Counted from the stretch's first letter, positions 19,201 through 27,642 are shown. The stretch: DNA of 63,365 nt from Saprospiraceae bacterium (GCA_029212405.1 JARGNR010000033.1:1-63365), one strand, 5' to 3'. Notes: generated from the sequence alone by a model not told the origin. Translations and numbers: made by a program.

Positions 19201-19784
19201 CTGGAAATAACTTCTTGGTCATTGTCAAAGATCAAGAAAAGTTTGAGAACCAACATCCAGAAATTAATAATTGGATAGACAATCTAAGTTTTGGACTATC
19301 TAGTGAAGGTGAAACACTTTTGCTGTACAACGACTCGAATGAATTGATAGATTCTGTTCAATACGGTGTTGAAACTCCGTGGTCTGAGATGGCTAACGGA
19401 CAAGGATATACACTGGAATTAATCGCTCCAGAACTGGACAATAGTCTTTCTGAAAACTGGGAATCCATTAACGAAGGAGGCAGCCCAGGAGCAGCAAATA
19501 AATTGATCAACTCCATCAATGAAAAAGATCATCAGCAACTCAACCTATTTCCTAATCCTTTTGATCAGAACGGTACAATAGAGTTTGAATTATTGAATCC
19601 AGCAAGGGTAAAAATCACTATGCATTCTGCAGATGGTAAGCTATTGAAAACATTAAAGAATGAGCGACTCATAGAAGGAATACACACATTGAATAACGAT
19701 TTTAAAGAATTAGAAAAAGGGGTTTATTTCATTAAATTTGAAATGGAACAGTATCAAGAAACAAGAAAGTGGGTGAAAAATTGA
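16296..19784 (+). CDS. Secreted multidomain CotH-kinase protein with lamin-tail domains and T9SS sorting tail
   Basis: A protein of 1162 residues with a signal peptide (to about SSAQQ). Domains in order: lamin-tail domain (about 22-110), a jelly-roll segment with a DDSFVAYINGVEV core (115-265), another lamin-tail-like part (275-350), a chitobiase C-terminal-like domain (362-435; KIRYTLDASIPN), the CotH domain (438-760) with NMREKVNEHFL and WRWILYDTDFGF, an InlB B-repeat-like domain (830-905; RPGYRFSHWEGDQM), a second lamin-tail domain (910-1040), and a type A sorting domain from FPNPF (about 1090) to the end. CotH proteins are atypical kinases that phosphorylate secreted proteins. The sorting tail implies export to the cell surface by T9SS. 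Confidence 0.92.
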   Translation: MKICFEIAICFLFCMLLYHSSAQQIQLNEVVSSNSIFYDEDQQSPDWFELHNPTTASISLEGWTISDKTDNPSKWVFPNITLQPDQYLVIWASGKDRTETSNPRTIINQGDFWKYRIPTEAVETEWVNIDFNDSNWLEGPSGFGYSDNDDATQIPNGTASVFMRKEFYINTVTDIEELILDIDYDDSFVAYINGVEVARENIEGNRPAYNATSITDHEAQMYSGGNPDRFVISPDVLQNGENVLSIQAHNVSSFSSDFSLIPFLSAFFSTPTTEGIAPPEILNLNSKRLHTNFKLLSEETLSLYDNAGNEVDQILIQALPPDVSLGRRTLDNVWIFFETPTPGMPNTGSGFEGYVSDKILFSHPGGITGPIELTLSGGLPNDKIRYTLDASIPNQSSPAYNGPIMIDETSVVRAKIFRFGFIPSATFSKTYLQGVNHELPIVTLVTEPDNLFDNEYGIYELGDSYQDQLPFFGANFWEDWERDIHFSLYENDNSLGIELNAGVKIFGGWSRAQDQRSFSIFARGKYGTSEIDYPLFPNNAYETYQALVLRNAGNDFLRSNLRDGMMTTLMAGSGLERQAYRPVATYINGEYWGFYNMREKVNEHFLASKFDVDPNEIDLMGPFGELIHGDNADYIALHQYLENNSLSSDINYQYVADRIDIDNFIIYNVAQIFFNNTDWPGNNIKHWKPKGGKWRWILYDTDFGFAPWNPNSYFNNTLSFALEPNGPNWPNPPASTLLLRRLVENIDFRHQFINLFADELNSRFLSERVEEHIESTAEVINTEVESHYDRWNGSIDFYNDQIEVMINFANFRPSIMKSHLREVFNLPAYFKLTLQTNDLNKGYIKVNSLSLDQSPWIGDYFNSVPIKVTALARPGYRFSHWEGDQMSIEQELTIDMQSAMSLTAVFEVSTEEQIAIINEINYKSLDTKDAGDWIELYNLSEEILDVSGWTITDNDIIGGFTLPEGTLVSGNNFLVIVKDQEKFENQHPEINNWIDNLSFGLSSEGETLLLYNDSNELIDSVQYGVETPWSEMANGQGYTLELIAPELDNSLSENWESINEGGSPGAANKLINSINEKDHQQLNLFPNPFDQNGTIEFELLNPARVKITMHSADGKLLKTLKNERLIEGIHTLNNDFKELEKGVYFIKFEMEQYQETRKWVKN

Positions 19785-19873
19785 TAGTATAATTGAAATA
19801 TACGATGGGTATAGGACTTTAATAATAACCCTTGATTAGACCTCAGTTCAACATAAATTAGTATACATATTCT

Positions 19874-20818
19874 ATGAATCACATTGACCAAAAGTTACTT
19901 GAGTTGAACGAAGAAATTCTTCGCAAGCAAAAGCTCAGAAATCATCTGAAGCATTTGAATGATCGGATTGTTAAAAAAAAGAATGAAATAGGTTCTTTGA
20001 AGAAAAAACTAGACAAAGAACATAGAGATGTATTGCGGATTGAAAAACATAACATTTATTCATTTTTTGCAATAATTTTGGGTACCATAGAGTATCAACT
20101 TGAGAAAGAAAAGCAAGAGTATCTTCATGCACTTATGATGTATGAAGGAGCAGAGGAAGCACTCAAATCTCTTAATGAAGAAAAGAGCATATTATCTAGG
20201 TCTCTCAATGGACTCATCAACGTTGAAAAGATGTTTGATAAAGCCGTGGAAGAAAAAGATAAGCTGCTAAAAAAGTTTGGAGAATATCCTCAAACCTTGC
20301 TAACAGCAAATAACAGAATTGCCAATTTTAATTCTCAAATTACTGAATTGGATGCTGCGATACGTAAAGGAAACCAAGCGAAGAAATACCTGCATAAGAT
20401 TATTCTAAATTTAAAAACGATGGAGGAATGGGGTTTTGCTGGTAAAAATTTCACAACTAGGAGTATGCAACGCAAGACTAAAGCGACACAAAAAGATATT
20501 TATACAGCGAATAATTTTCTTTTAAACTATGAAGACCAACTGCAAGATTTAGCAGAAAACTGCAGTGTAAACCTTGACAAAGAAATGCAGGACTTAGAGG
20601 CATTTTTAGATCGGTTTGTAGATAGTCTTATTACGGATTGGATTGTTAATAATAAAATAAACAATTCTATTCATTTGGTGAATAGTATGTCGGATAATAT
20701 TACAAAACTGAATAGCTCACTGGACTATCATAAATCAAAAGTGAAAACGTATTTGGATGAGGAATTAGATTTAAAAGCTGAATTGATTTTAGAGCTTATC
20801 CCTAAAAATAAATCCTAA
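19874..20818 (+). CDS. Coiled-coil protein of unknown function
   Basis: A protein of 314 residues that is almost entirely charged, helical heptad sequence (Lys/Glu/Leu-rich), with neither signal peptide nor membrane span. One hydrophobic patch near residues 55-70 (IYSFFAIILGTIEYQL) might contact the membrane. I recognise no family. It opens a run of four same-strand genes (glycosyltransferase, bactofilin, glycosyltransferase) and lies about 30 bp from the next one, so a cytoskeletal or scaffold role beside the bactofilin is possible but unproven. Confidence 0.7.
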   Translation: MNHIDQKLLELNEEILRKQKLRNHLKHLNDRIVKKKNEIGSLKKKLDKEHRDVLRIEKHNIYSFFAIILGTIEYQLEKEKQEYLHALMMYEGAEEALKSLNEEKSILSRSLNGLINVEKMFDKAVEEKDKLLKKFGEYPQTLLTANNRIANFNSQITELDAAIRKGNQAKKYLHKIILNLKTMEEWGFAGKNFTTRSMQRKTKATQKDIYTANNFLLNYEDQLQDLAENCSVNLDKEMQDLEAFLDRFVDSLITDWIVNNKINNSIHLVNSMSDNITKLNSSLDYHKSKVKTYLDEELDLKAELILELIPKNKS

Positions 20819-20823
20819 ATTTG
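20816..20823 (+). promoter_or_regulatory. Candidate -7 box upstream of the GT4 gene
   Basis: TAAATTTG matches TAnnTTTG and overlaps the stop codon of the coiled-coil gene, 26 bp before the glycosyltransferase ATG. No clear -33 TTTG is present, so the gene may equally be read from upstream. Confidence 0.3.
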
Positions 20824-20849
20824 CATTTTTTTCATCAAAGTCGAAATAA

Positions 20850-21974
20850 ATGAAGATAGCCGTCAATGCGAGAGAACTTCTTAAGGGTAGAATGGAAGGC
20901 ATCGGTCGGTATATTTTTGAAACGACACGTAGAATGGTCCTTGATCACCCAGAGGATGAATTTTACTTCTTTTTTGATCGGGCCTATGACTCTTCTTTCA
21001 TTTTTGCAGATAATGTTTTCCCTGTAGTCGTACATCCACAAGCGAGACATCCCATTTTGTGGTATTTATGGTTTGAATGGGTCGTACCGTATTATTTGAA
21101 AAAGTATAACATTGATGTATTTTATTCAGGAGATACTTATGCGAGTATGAAGACATTGGTTCCAACCTTGATAGTATGCCATGACATTGCTTATAAACAT
21201 TATCCTAATCACTTGCGGCAATCTCACAAAAAGTATTATCAAAACAACTTTCCAAAATTTCATAAAAAAGCGGAGCATATTGTTGCGGTATCCAGCTTCA
21301 CCAAAAATGATATAATAGATACCTATGCTATTTCTCCTGAAAAAGTTTCCATTGGGTATAATGCAACACCGCAAGGGTTTACTCCATTAGATTCTTCTAC
21401 AAAAGAAAAAATAAGAGAAGACTTGACAGAAGGGAAACCTTATTTCATTTATGTAGGATCACTGCACCCACGTAAAAATGTAGTCAACTTAATAAAAGCA
21501 TTTGACCACTTCAAAAAAAAATATAAAACGGACCATAAATTGGTTTTAGTAGGTAGAATGGCTTGGAAAAATGAAGAATTGAAAAAAACATATGAAACCA
21601 CTGCACATCGAGATGCAATACTATTTACAGGTCATATCAGCAACGCCCAATTGCCCCAGTATTTGGCAGCGGCAGATGCGCTTACCTATGTATCGGTATT
21701 TGAAGGGTTTGGTATTCCAATTTTGGAAGGAATGTCTAGCGGCACTCCAGTTATCACCTCAAATGTAAGTTCGATGCCAGAAGTGGCTGGAGATGCGGCT
21801 CTTCTTATTGACCCACACAATCCGATATCTATAGCGGAGGGTATGTTTGAGATTACTTCGAATCCAGACCTACGGGAAAAATTGATTGAGAAAGGCATGG
21901 AAAGGGCAAAAGAGTTTAGTTGGAAAAAAACAGCAGACCATATTTACACCCAACTCAAGAAAATAAAGCAGTAG
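20850..21974 (+). CDS. Glycosyltransferase family 4 (GT-B)
   Basis: A cytoplasmic protein of 374 residues transferring a sugar from a nucleotide donor. The N-terminal half has the ARELLKGRMEGIGRYIFE acceptor-side start. The C-terminal half has the YVGSLHPRKNVVNLIKAF phosphate-loop region and the E-x7-E donor motif in FEGFGIPILEGMSSGTPVI near residue 285, followed by EVAGDAALLIDP. Acceptor unknown. It neighbours a bactofilin and a second glycosyltransferase, which suggests envelope polysaccharide assembly. Confidence 0.92.
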   Translation: MKIAVNARELLKGRMEGIGRYIFETTRRMVLDHPEDEFYFFFDRAYDSSFIFADNVFPVVVHPQARHPILWYLWFEWVVPYYLKKYNIDVFYSGDTYASMKTLVPTLIVCHDIAYKHYPNHLRQSHKKYYQNNFPKFHKKAEHIVAVSSFTKNDIIDTYAISPEKVSIGYNATPQGFTPLDSSTKEKIREDLTEGKPYFIYVGSLHPRKNVVNLIKAFDHFKKKYKTDHKLVLVGRMAWKNEELKKTYETTAHRDAILFTGHISNAQLPQYLAAADALTYVSVFEGFGIPILEGMSSGTPVITSNVSSMPEVAGDAALLIDPHNPISIAEGMFEITSNPDLREKLIEKGMERAKEFSWKKTADHIYTQLKKIKQ

Positions 21975-21988
21975 AGTTCAAATATATT

Positions 21989-22018
21989 TTTGTGATTATA
22001 ATCAAATTTATATCTTGC
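21989..22018 (+). promoter_or_regulatory. Candidate promoter of the bactofilin gene
   Basis: TTTG at 21989-21992, an 18-bp spacer and TATCTTGC at 22011-22018. The -7 box is one base short of the full TAnnTTTG pattern. A leader of about 70 nt would precede the bactofilin ATG at 22096. Confidence 0.35.
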
Positions 22019-22095
22019 ACTTCCCTTGAATATAATTGTCCCCACTTCGAGTATTTTTAATCTAGTTTTACACACCACTGAAAAGTATATTTCCA

Positions 22096-22533
22096 ATGTT
22101 TAAAAATAAAAGTAAAGAAAACGGATCCAGTTCTTCAAGTTCATCATCCTCTTCTTCTACCTCTGGTTCTACCAATAGTATTGTATCGGGGACTAGAATT
22201 GAAGGTACCATAAACGCAAATAGTGATATAAGGATTGATGGAAGTCTCAAAGGTACACTGGACTGTAAGGGCAGAGTTATCATCGGGCCTGAAGGGAAAG
22301 TAGAAGGAGAAATAAATTGCCAAAATGCTGTAGTTGAAGGAAGCTTTCAAGGCAAAATAAACGTAAAAGAACTATTAAACGTACGGGAAAATGCCAATAT
22401 CCAAGGCGAAGTCACCACAGATAAACTATTGGTTCAACCAGGTGCTATTTATAATGTCTCTTGTAGCATGGGAGGTCAGACCATAAAAGCTTTTGGAAAG
22501 AAAGAAACATTGAAAATCAAAGAAGGAGCATAA
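22096..22533 (+). CDS. Bactofilin (polymer-forming cytoskeletal protein)
   Basis: A protein of 145 residues. After a short basic start there is an unbroken run of eleven serines (about residues 11-21) and an S/T/G linker, then the bactofilin beta-helix core (about 30-125) with its repeating pattern (TRIEGTINANSDIRIDGSLK, GRVIIGPEGKVEGEI, AVVEGSFQGKINV). Bactofilins polymerise without nucleotides and localise wall- or polysaccharide-modifying enzymes. It is flanked on both sides by glycosyltransferases and ends 15 bp before the next gene. The serine run is encoded by TCA/TCT/TCC repeats that could vary in length. Confidence 0.93.
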   Translation: MFKNKSKENGSSSSSSSSSSSTSGSTNSIVSGTRIEGTINANSDIRIDGSLKGTLDCKGRVIIGPEGKVEGEINCQNAVVEGSFQGKINVKELLNVRENANIQGEVTTDKLLVQPGAIYNVSCSMGGQTIKAFGKKETLKIKEGA

Positions 22534-22548
22534 TGCTTCTTTGACTCA

Positions 22549-23553
22549 ATGTACTTCAATAAACGCATCGTTGTAGCTCCTCTTTTTTGGGGACTTGGAC
22601 ACGCTACCCGTTGTATTCCTATCATTAAGTCTTTACAGAAAAACAATACTGTTGCCATTGCCTCAGATGGTGAAGCGCTTACACTATTACAGGCCGAATT
22701 TCCTGAATTGGAGAGTTTTGAATTGCCTGCTTATTCTATACGGTATACATTTGATTCGATGTTGGCCAATATGATCGTTTTGGGACCAGGAAGTCTTCGT
22801 ACGATTCGGAAAGAAAAAAACAGGGCAGAGGAAATTGTACAGAATTGGAAAGCCGACATTCTTATTAGCGACAATCGCTTTGGCTTTCGATCAGGTTTTA
22901 CCGAAAATATATACATTACCCACCAGCTCAATATTCCAGCCAATAATCGAGTGATTTCAAACTTGGCCAGTAGAGTACATCAACGAATAATTGCCAAGTT
23001 TGATCAATGTTGGGTGCCGGACTTTAAAGGAAGTAAAAACCTTGCTGGAAAACTATCCCAAGTTAATATCCAAACACCAACAAAATATTTGGGAGCGTTA
23101 TCAAGAATGCAAAAAGCAACTATTCCAATTGAATTTGACTTTACAGCTGTTTTATCTGGCCCTGAACCTCAACGAACCAAACTGGAAGAAATCATTTTGA
23201 AGGCTTTTTCACAATTCGAAGCGCATAGGTTTTGCTTGGTTCGAGGCACAAATAGTAAAAGGAATTCCGAAAGCATCCCTTCCAATGTACGAGTGTATAA
23301 TTTACTCGCATCAGCAGATTTAAATAAAGTGATCAATTCTACTACGCATATCATTTGCCGATCTGGATATACGAGTATTATGGATTTAGTTTTGTTGAAT
23401 AAAGAAGCCACACTCATCCCTACACCAGGACAGTACGAACAAGAATATTTGGCCAAACGATTGGATGGAAAATACCGATTTCAAGTTTGTCATCAAAAAA
23501 CAAGTCTGCATTTTTTAGCAATACTATTTTCTAGGAAAGAGGAAGAAGAGTGA
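22549..23553 (+). CDS. MurG-like GT-B glycosyltransferase
   Basis: A protein of 334 residues. The N terminus VVAPLFWGLGHATRCIPII is the glycine-rich acceptor loop found in MurG and related GT28-type enzymes. The C-terminal half has the LVRGTNSKR segment, HIICRSGYTSIMDLVLLNK (donor-binding G-Y/G-S/T region) and LIPTPGQYEQEYLAKRL. It is too divergent to be MurG itself. With the GT4 enzyme and the bactofilin it probably builds an envelope glycan. Short A/G-rich C-terminal tail. Confidence 0.85.
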   Translation: MYFNKRIVVAPLFWGLGHATRCIPIIKSLQKNNTVAIASDGEALTLLQAEFPELESFELPAYSIRYTFDSMLANMIVLGPGSLRTIRKEKNRAEEIVQNWKADILISDNRFGFRSGFTENIYITHQLNIPANNRVISNLASRVHQRIIAKFDQCWVPDFKGSKNLAGKLSQVNIQTPTKYLGALSRMQKATIPIEFDFTAVLSGPEPQRTKLEEIILKAFSQFEAHRFCLVRGTNSKRNSESIPSNVRVYNLLASADLNKVINSTTHIICRSGYTSIMDLVLLNKEATLIPTPGQYEQEYLAKRLDGKYRFQVCHQKTSLHFLAILFSRKEEEE

Positions 23554-23615
23554 ATTTAGAGCAGGGAGTTTTCTAAACCAGATATTATTGATTTTTTTAT
23601 CGGTAGTTATCTATC

Positions 23616-25025
23616 TTATTTCCGCAGTTCTCGTATCAATTCAATCAATACAGGTCCTGAGTCTGTGTTTCCACGAATGAAATAGGTTCTGTCCTTTAAT
23701 GGAGGCAAATTCACTAAGGTTTCTTTTATATAGGGTTCTTTCCAGTGATACACTTCTCTACCCTGCAAATCAATTAATTTGAGGTCATTTATTATCTCAA
23801 ATTTTCCAGTAATCAGAAAATTGTCTGTACATGGATTGGGACTTGCTTTGGCCACAACAACATCAGGGATTGCTTGTTTTTTGGGTTGCATTCTGTCCTT
23901 ATTAGAAACAAGAGTCATCATTCTGCCATCAAACCCTGTATATTTAAAACTGCTATCAAAGTGTGCTTGTGACAAGTATTGGGGTGACATAAAAGCAGGT
24001 TGTTGAGTAGTTTCAATCGGCCTTTGATAATTGAGCCGATGAGGTTTGCTGGATGTGCCACTATTAACGATTAGAATTTTTATTAATGCTAAACCTATCG
24101 TCAGAATAATGAAAAACCAAACTTGTGGTGAAATGCCTTCACGCATTGGTCTCTTTTTATTCTTTACATTAAAGGAGGACGTATTATTTTTAGCTAATTT
24201 TGCGGGGTTATCAAGCATCGTCTTTATCCTCCTTGCTAAGCTCAAGTTATCTTCTTTCTCATAATATTCAGCAGCGATCAATGCAGCATTTTGAATAACT
24301 AATAGTGAGTCTATAGGATATTTATGATAATTCTTTTCTCTATATCGAGTAAGCTTAATAATGAATTCATGGCACCATAGGCTATATTCATATGCTAAAA
24401 AGTGAAATTTTTCGGGGAGCAACTGAAATAACTTCAGAAAGCGATGATCCACCATCGTTTGCAATTCAGGTTCTAATTTCAGTGAGAAATTATCATAAAA
24501 AGGATTGTCATATCGTGTTTTAATGGACTCTATTTCATTTCGCAAAAACCTAAATGAAGCAGCATAGGCTTTTTCTTCGTAATCGAAAGGGAGTTGATCA
24601 GTAAATTGTAAGATTTGTTTTAATAAATGTTCTCTGTTATCGCTTGGTGTAATCAGGGTTTCTCCAATGATTTCGGATAATTTGAAAAGCAGTTTTTCTC
24701 TTTTTTTCGGTAGAGAGACGATTCCAGATATAATCCTTTTACTGTGGGTTGGGTTTAGCAAATACTTTAAATCTCCAATGCGCAAAAAGTTGTCAATTAT
24801 AGAGATTCTGTGTTTTTCCAAATGCGCATTCAGTGAGCCGTTGAGTTGATCAAATATTTCAAGAATCGAATTTTTATCCAGTGCATGACCATTAAAAGTA
24901 ACCACAGCTTCATCGGTAAGCTGATATTCCAACAAAAACTCTTTTTTAAGCACTTTTAGGGTATCCTGACTGAGGGCCTCAATTTGTTCAGGTGTAAATA
25001 TTTTTAGTGCTTCTTGAGTAGTCAT
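23616..25025 (-). CDS. Single-span membrane protein with C-terminal sorting-like domain, partner of Hsp70
   Basis: A protein of 469 residues without a signal peptide. Residues 1-300 are a soluble, mostly helical region of unknown family. A single span (VWFFIILTIGLALIKILIV, about 305-323) follows a basic stretch, so by the positive-inside rule the helical region is cytoplasmic and the C terminus periplasmic. From about residue 390 the tail (ASPNPCTDNFLITG, then LKLIDLQGREVYHW and a TYFIRGNT strand) looks like a T9SS type A sorting domain. It starts 13 bp after the stop of the Hsp70 gene, so the two are probably co-expressed. The function is unknown; a membrane recruiter for the chaperone is one reading. 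Confidence 0.75.
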   Translation of the reverse strand: MTTQEALKIFTPEQIEALSQDTLKVLKKEFLLEYQLTDEAVVTFNGHALDKNSILEIFDQLNGSLNAHLEKHRISIIDNFLRIGDLKYLLNPTHSKRIISGIVSLPKKREKLLFKLSEIIGETLITPSDNREHLLKQILQFTDQLPFDYEEKAYAASFRFLRNEIESIKTRYDNPFYDNFSLKLEPELQTMVDHRFLKLFQLLPEKFHFLAYEYSLWCHEFIIKLTRYREKNYHKYPIDSLLVIQNAALIAAEYYEKEDNLSLARRIKTMLDNPAKLAKNNTSSFNVKNKKRPMREGISPQVWFFIILTIGLALIKILIVNSGTSSKPHRLNYQRPIETTQQPAFMSPQYLSQAHFDSSFKYTGFDGRMMTLVSNKDRMQPKKQAIPDVVVAKASPNPCTDNFLITGKFEIINDLKLIDLQGREVYHWKEPYIKETLVNLPPLKDRTYFIRGNTDSGPVLIELIRELRK

Positions 25026-25038
25026 TTTGACGTAATAA

Positions 25039-27534
25039 TTATTTTAAACCAGTACCGTCATTTCGAAACACATCAGTGCTTGAGTTTTTCTCTTTTTCTT
25101 TTAAGTTGTGTAGTTGAATTGTAACATTATACAACCCTGCAAAATTGTTTCGTTCCAACTCTGTATCTCCTTCTTGGACCAATTTATTTGCACTTACTTG
25201 GTCTTTGTATTGGTGATATTTATACATTCTGTAGGAGAAAGTTAGCTCTTCCATTGTCAATTGTCGATTGTCTCTATTATATATTTTTTTGACTATGGAA
25301 TCGAGGTGCTCAATTTTCATTTTGATAGTTGATATATTCCCTTCATTTAGAAAGGTATTTTCATCGGCAATCAGTTTGTGATATTCTGCGTGATCAGATT
25401 CATTTGCATTTGGATCCAAAAGCATATTGCTGGCATGTTTCTTTCGGTCATAATATCGCTCAATTATTTTTGTAAGGTAGGAGGAATTATAGAACTTATG
25501 GATCTTTTTACCCAATGTCCTTTTTCGCATCTCTATTTTATACTTGGTGTCTGAAACATCATCATGATCAAGTGCTCGAATATCCTCTTCTAACTCAATA
25601 ATTTCTTCAATTAAATGGTTTATAGCTCCAGCCTTTTCATACTCCGCTTCTCGTTCGTAGTCTTTTTGTTTTTCAAGTAGATTTGTTTTGAAAAACTTGG
25701 TCTCCCTCAACAACTCTGATTCAGAAACATTGAGTTCAGACGGACTAAACGTATCTTCGAAGTCCTGATCGGTCAAAGAGAGATATGCGGATACTTTTAT
25801 GTCTCTAGACTCGGTTATTTCAAAAGTAAGTTCAATATCGGAACCTCTTACAAGATCTCTTTCGAGCATATTGCTGGATATTTCTATTATTCCAATTAAT
25901 TTGTTCGAAGACGGAATGGTGTCTATGGCTCCTTCGACTACCTTGATAACTAGCTTTTCATCCCCGGCTTTACGAATGGTCTTTGATACTTGCTTGGTAA
26001 TGGTTTTTCGCAATGGCAAAATCGCATTTTTCTTAAAAATAGGTTCCAAGAAGGTCGTGTTCTGTTCAGTATCATCTACTTCTAGGCATATATTATCAGG
26101 TAAGGGCTGGCCGTCTATACCAAATTTTCCATGAGTGATTCCTATGACATCGCTAAACTTCTTGTCTCCATGTTCATCAAACACAGTATAATCATAGACA
26201 TTGTACACATTAGAAGCGACCGAAATGTAACATTTATTAGTCTCTTGCAAAGGAAGCAATCCAGTATCGAACCCTCCATCTTTACGAATAATTCTATATT
26301 GAAAACCTGAAGAAGGAACTTCGGCTTTACTGATGATCAACGTAGATTCCGATTGTACGACACGCTCATAGGCAAGTTTGACCTTCAGGGTATTCTCAGT
26401 AGTGGATACAATGCTATTACTTTGGGAGACGGGTTTAATACCTGCGTAATAAGCGGCACCAACAACAACGGCTGTTGTCGGGTCCATGGTCGTATTTACC
26501 TCAACACCAAATTCATCAGTGAGCATGTTTTTTACTAGAGGAATATAAGTTGTACCTCCAATCAAAAGAATACATTTTAGTTCTTCCTGAGAAAGCAGAT
26601 TTCGGAAAATGATATCCTTTATCATATCTACAGTACTCTGTACCATTGGCCGAATAATAGATTCGAAAGTAGACTTGTCCAACTCCTGATAAAATTCATA
26701 GTCATTCCCATTATCATCTTCGAAATCAAACTCAATTTCTGCAGTCTCGTTGTGTGTGAGTTCAATTTTTGCTTCTTCGACGATGTATAATAGTTTGTTG
26801 TAGAGACGATTGTACTTGCCTGAGGATTTCTTCATTTCTGATTCCAGGTCTGAGAACTGACCTTGATTCTCCATTTTTGGAATGACAAATTGGTCGATTA
26901 CTGCACGATCAAAATCTGAGCCACCGAGATAATTGTCTCCTTCATGATCCAAAATCTTCATCTCCTCGTCCTTTATCGCGGTTAAGGCTACGTCAAATGT
27001 GCCACCACCAAAGTCATACACTAACCACTTACTATCTTCAAAATCTACCCCCGATTTATTTGCAAAGGCCAACGAGGCAGCAATGGGCTCTTGCAGAAGG
27101 ACGACTTCTTTAAATCCAGCATCATATCCCGCCTTTTTAGTGGCATTACTTTGCATCGTATCAAAGGCAGCAGGAATAGTAATGACAATTGAAGCAGGAT
27201 TATCTCCCGTATGGATAAAGTTTTTGAGTTCTTTGAGTACAAGTGCAGATAAATCTTTTGGAGCCATAAAGTCTCCCGTTGCTTCAACAAAATATTTATC
27301 CGATGTTCCCATCTTTCGTTTAAAACCACCAAATACATTTTGAGGTGATTTTGAAAGGATTTCTTTTGCTTTATCCCCTACAATTATTCGTTCTCTTTTA
27401 AAGGCGACAACAGACGGCAATGTTTGCTTGAGGTTGGATGGGTTTTTGAAAACTTCCACCTCTCCATTTTGATAAATGGCAATTGCAGAATTCGTTGTAC
27501 CTAAATCAATTCCATAATTTATTGTTCCTTGCAT
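25039..27534 (-). CDS. Atypical Hsp70-family protein (not the housekeeping DnaK)
   Basis: A protein of 831 residues, nearly 200 longer than DnaK. The actin-like ATPase (about 1-390) is intact: YGIDLGTTNSAIAIY, VVTIPAAF-equivalent IVITIPAAFDTMQS, VYDFGGGTFDVAL and LIGGTTYIPLV. The substrate-binding half diverges strongly, and the last 240 residues are a charged helical region. It lacks the C-terminal EEVD-like tail of DnaK and has neither dnaJ nor grpE beside it. It is co-directional with the membrane protein downstream. Specialised Hsp70s of this sort may handle a dedicated client; which one is unknown. Confidence 0.9.
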   Translation of the reverse strand: MQGTINYGIDLGTTNSAIAIYQNGEVEVFKNPSNLKQTLPSVVAFKRERIIVGDKAKEILSKSPQNVFGGFKRKMGTSDKYFVEATGDFMAPKDLSALVLKELKNFIHTGDNPASIVITIPAAFDTMQSNATKKAGYDAGFKEVVLLQEPIAASLAFANKSGVDFEDSKWLVYDFGGGTFDVALTAIKDEEMKILDHEGDNYLGGSDFDRAVIDQFVIPKMENQGQFSDLESEMKKSSGKYNRLYNKLLYIVEEAKIELTHNETAEIEFDFEDDNGNDYEFYQELDKSTFESIIRPMVQSTVDMIKDIIFRNLLSQEELKCILLIGGTTYIPLVKNMLTDEFGVEVNTTMDPTTAVVVGAAYYAGIKPVSQSNSIVSTTENTLKVKLAYERVVQSESTLIISKAEVPSSGFQYRIIRKDGGFDTGLLPLQETNKCYISVASNVYNVYDYTVFDEHGDKKFSDVIGITHGKFGIDGQPLPDNICLEVDDTEQNTTFLEPIFKKNAILPLRKTITKQVSKTIRKAGDEKLVIKVVEGAIDTIPSSNKLIGIIEISSNMLERDLVRGSDIELTFEITESRDIKVSAYLSLTDQDFEDTFSPSELNVSESELLRETKFFKTNLLEKQKDYEREAEYEKAGAINHLIEEIIELEEDIRALDHDDVSDTKYKIEMRKRTLGKKIHKFYNSSYLTKIIERYYDRKKHASNMLLDPNANESDHAEYHKLIADENTFLNEGNISTIKMKIEHLDSIVKKIYNRDNRQLTMEELTFSYRMYKYHQYKDQVSANKLVQEGDTELERNNFAGLYNVTIQLHNLKEKEKNSSTDVFRNDGTGLK

Positions 27535-27609
27535 TTTCTGTTTTTTGTAATTCAGTTTGGTTTATCCATTCAGGATGTATTCGTCAATTGGTTATAACTG
27601 AATATCTTT

Positions 27610-27642
27610 CAAAGATAATTCGAAAAATATAAATTTATATTT
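27610..27642 (-). promoter_or_regulatory. Candidate Hsp70 promoter overlapping an AT palindrome
   Basis: On the minus strand TATCTTTG (27617-27610) is a full match to the -7 box, about 75 bp before the Hsp70 ATG. Immediately upstream, 27625-27642 is a perfect 18-bp palindrome (AAATATAAATTTATATTT) covering the spacer and -33 region. It could be an operator; being only A/T it could also be chance. No CIRCE element is present. Confidence 0.35.

Noticed and set aside
22130-22170. Microsatellite or mobile repeat
   Set aside because: The TCN repeats encode the in-frame serine run of the bactofilin linker, so it is low-complexity coding sequence.
22549-23553. murG
   Set aside because: Only the N-terminal glycine loop is similar; the C-terminal donor motif differs and there is no mur/fts cluster around it.
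25039-27534. Housekeeping dnaK
   Set aside because: The protein is nearly 200 residues too long, diverges in the substrate domain, and has no grpE or dnaJ nearby.
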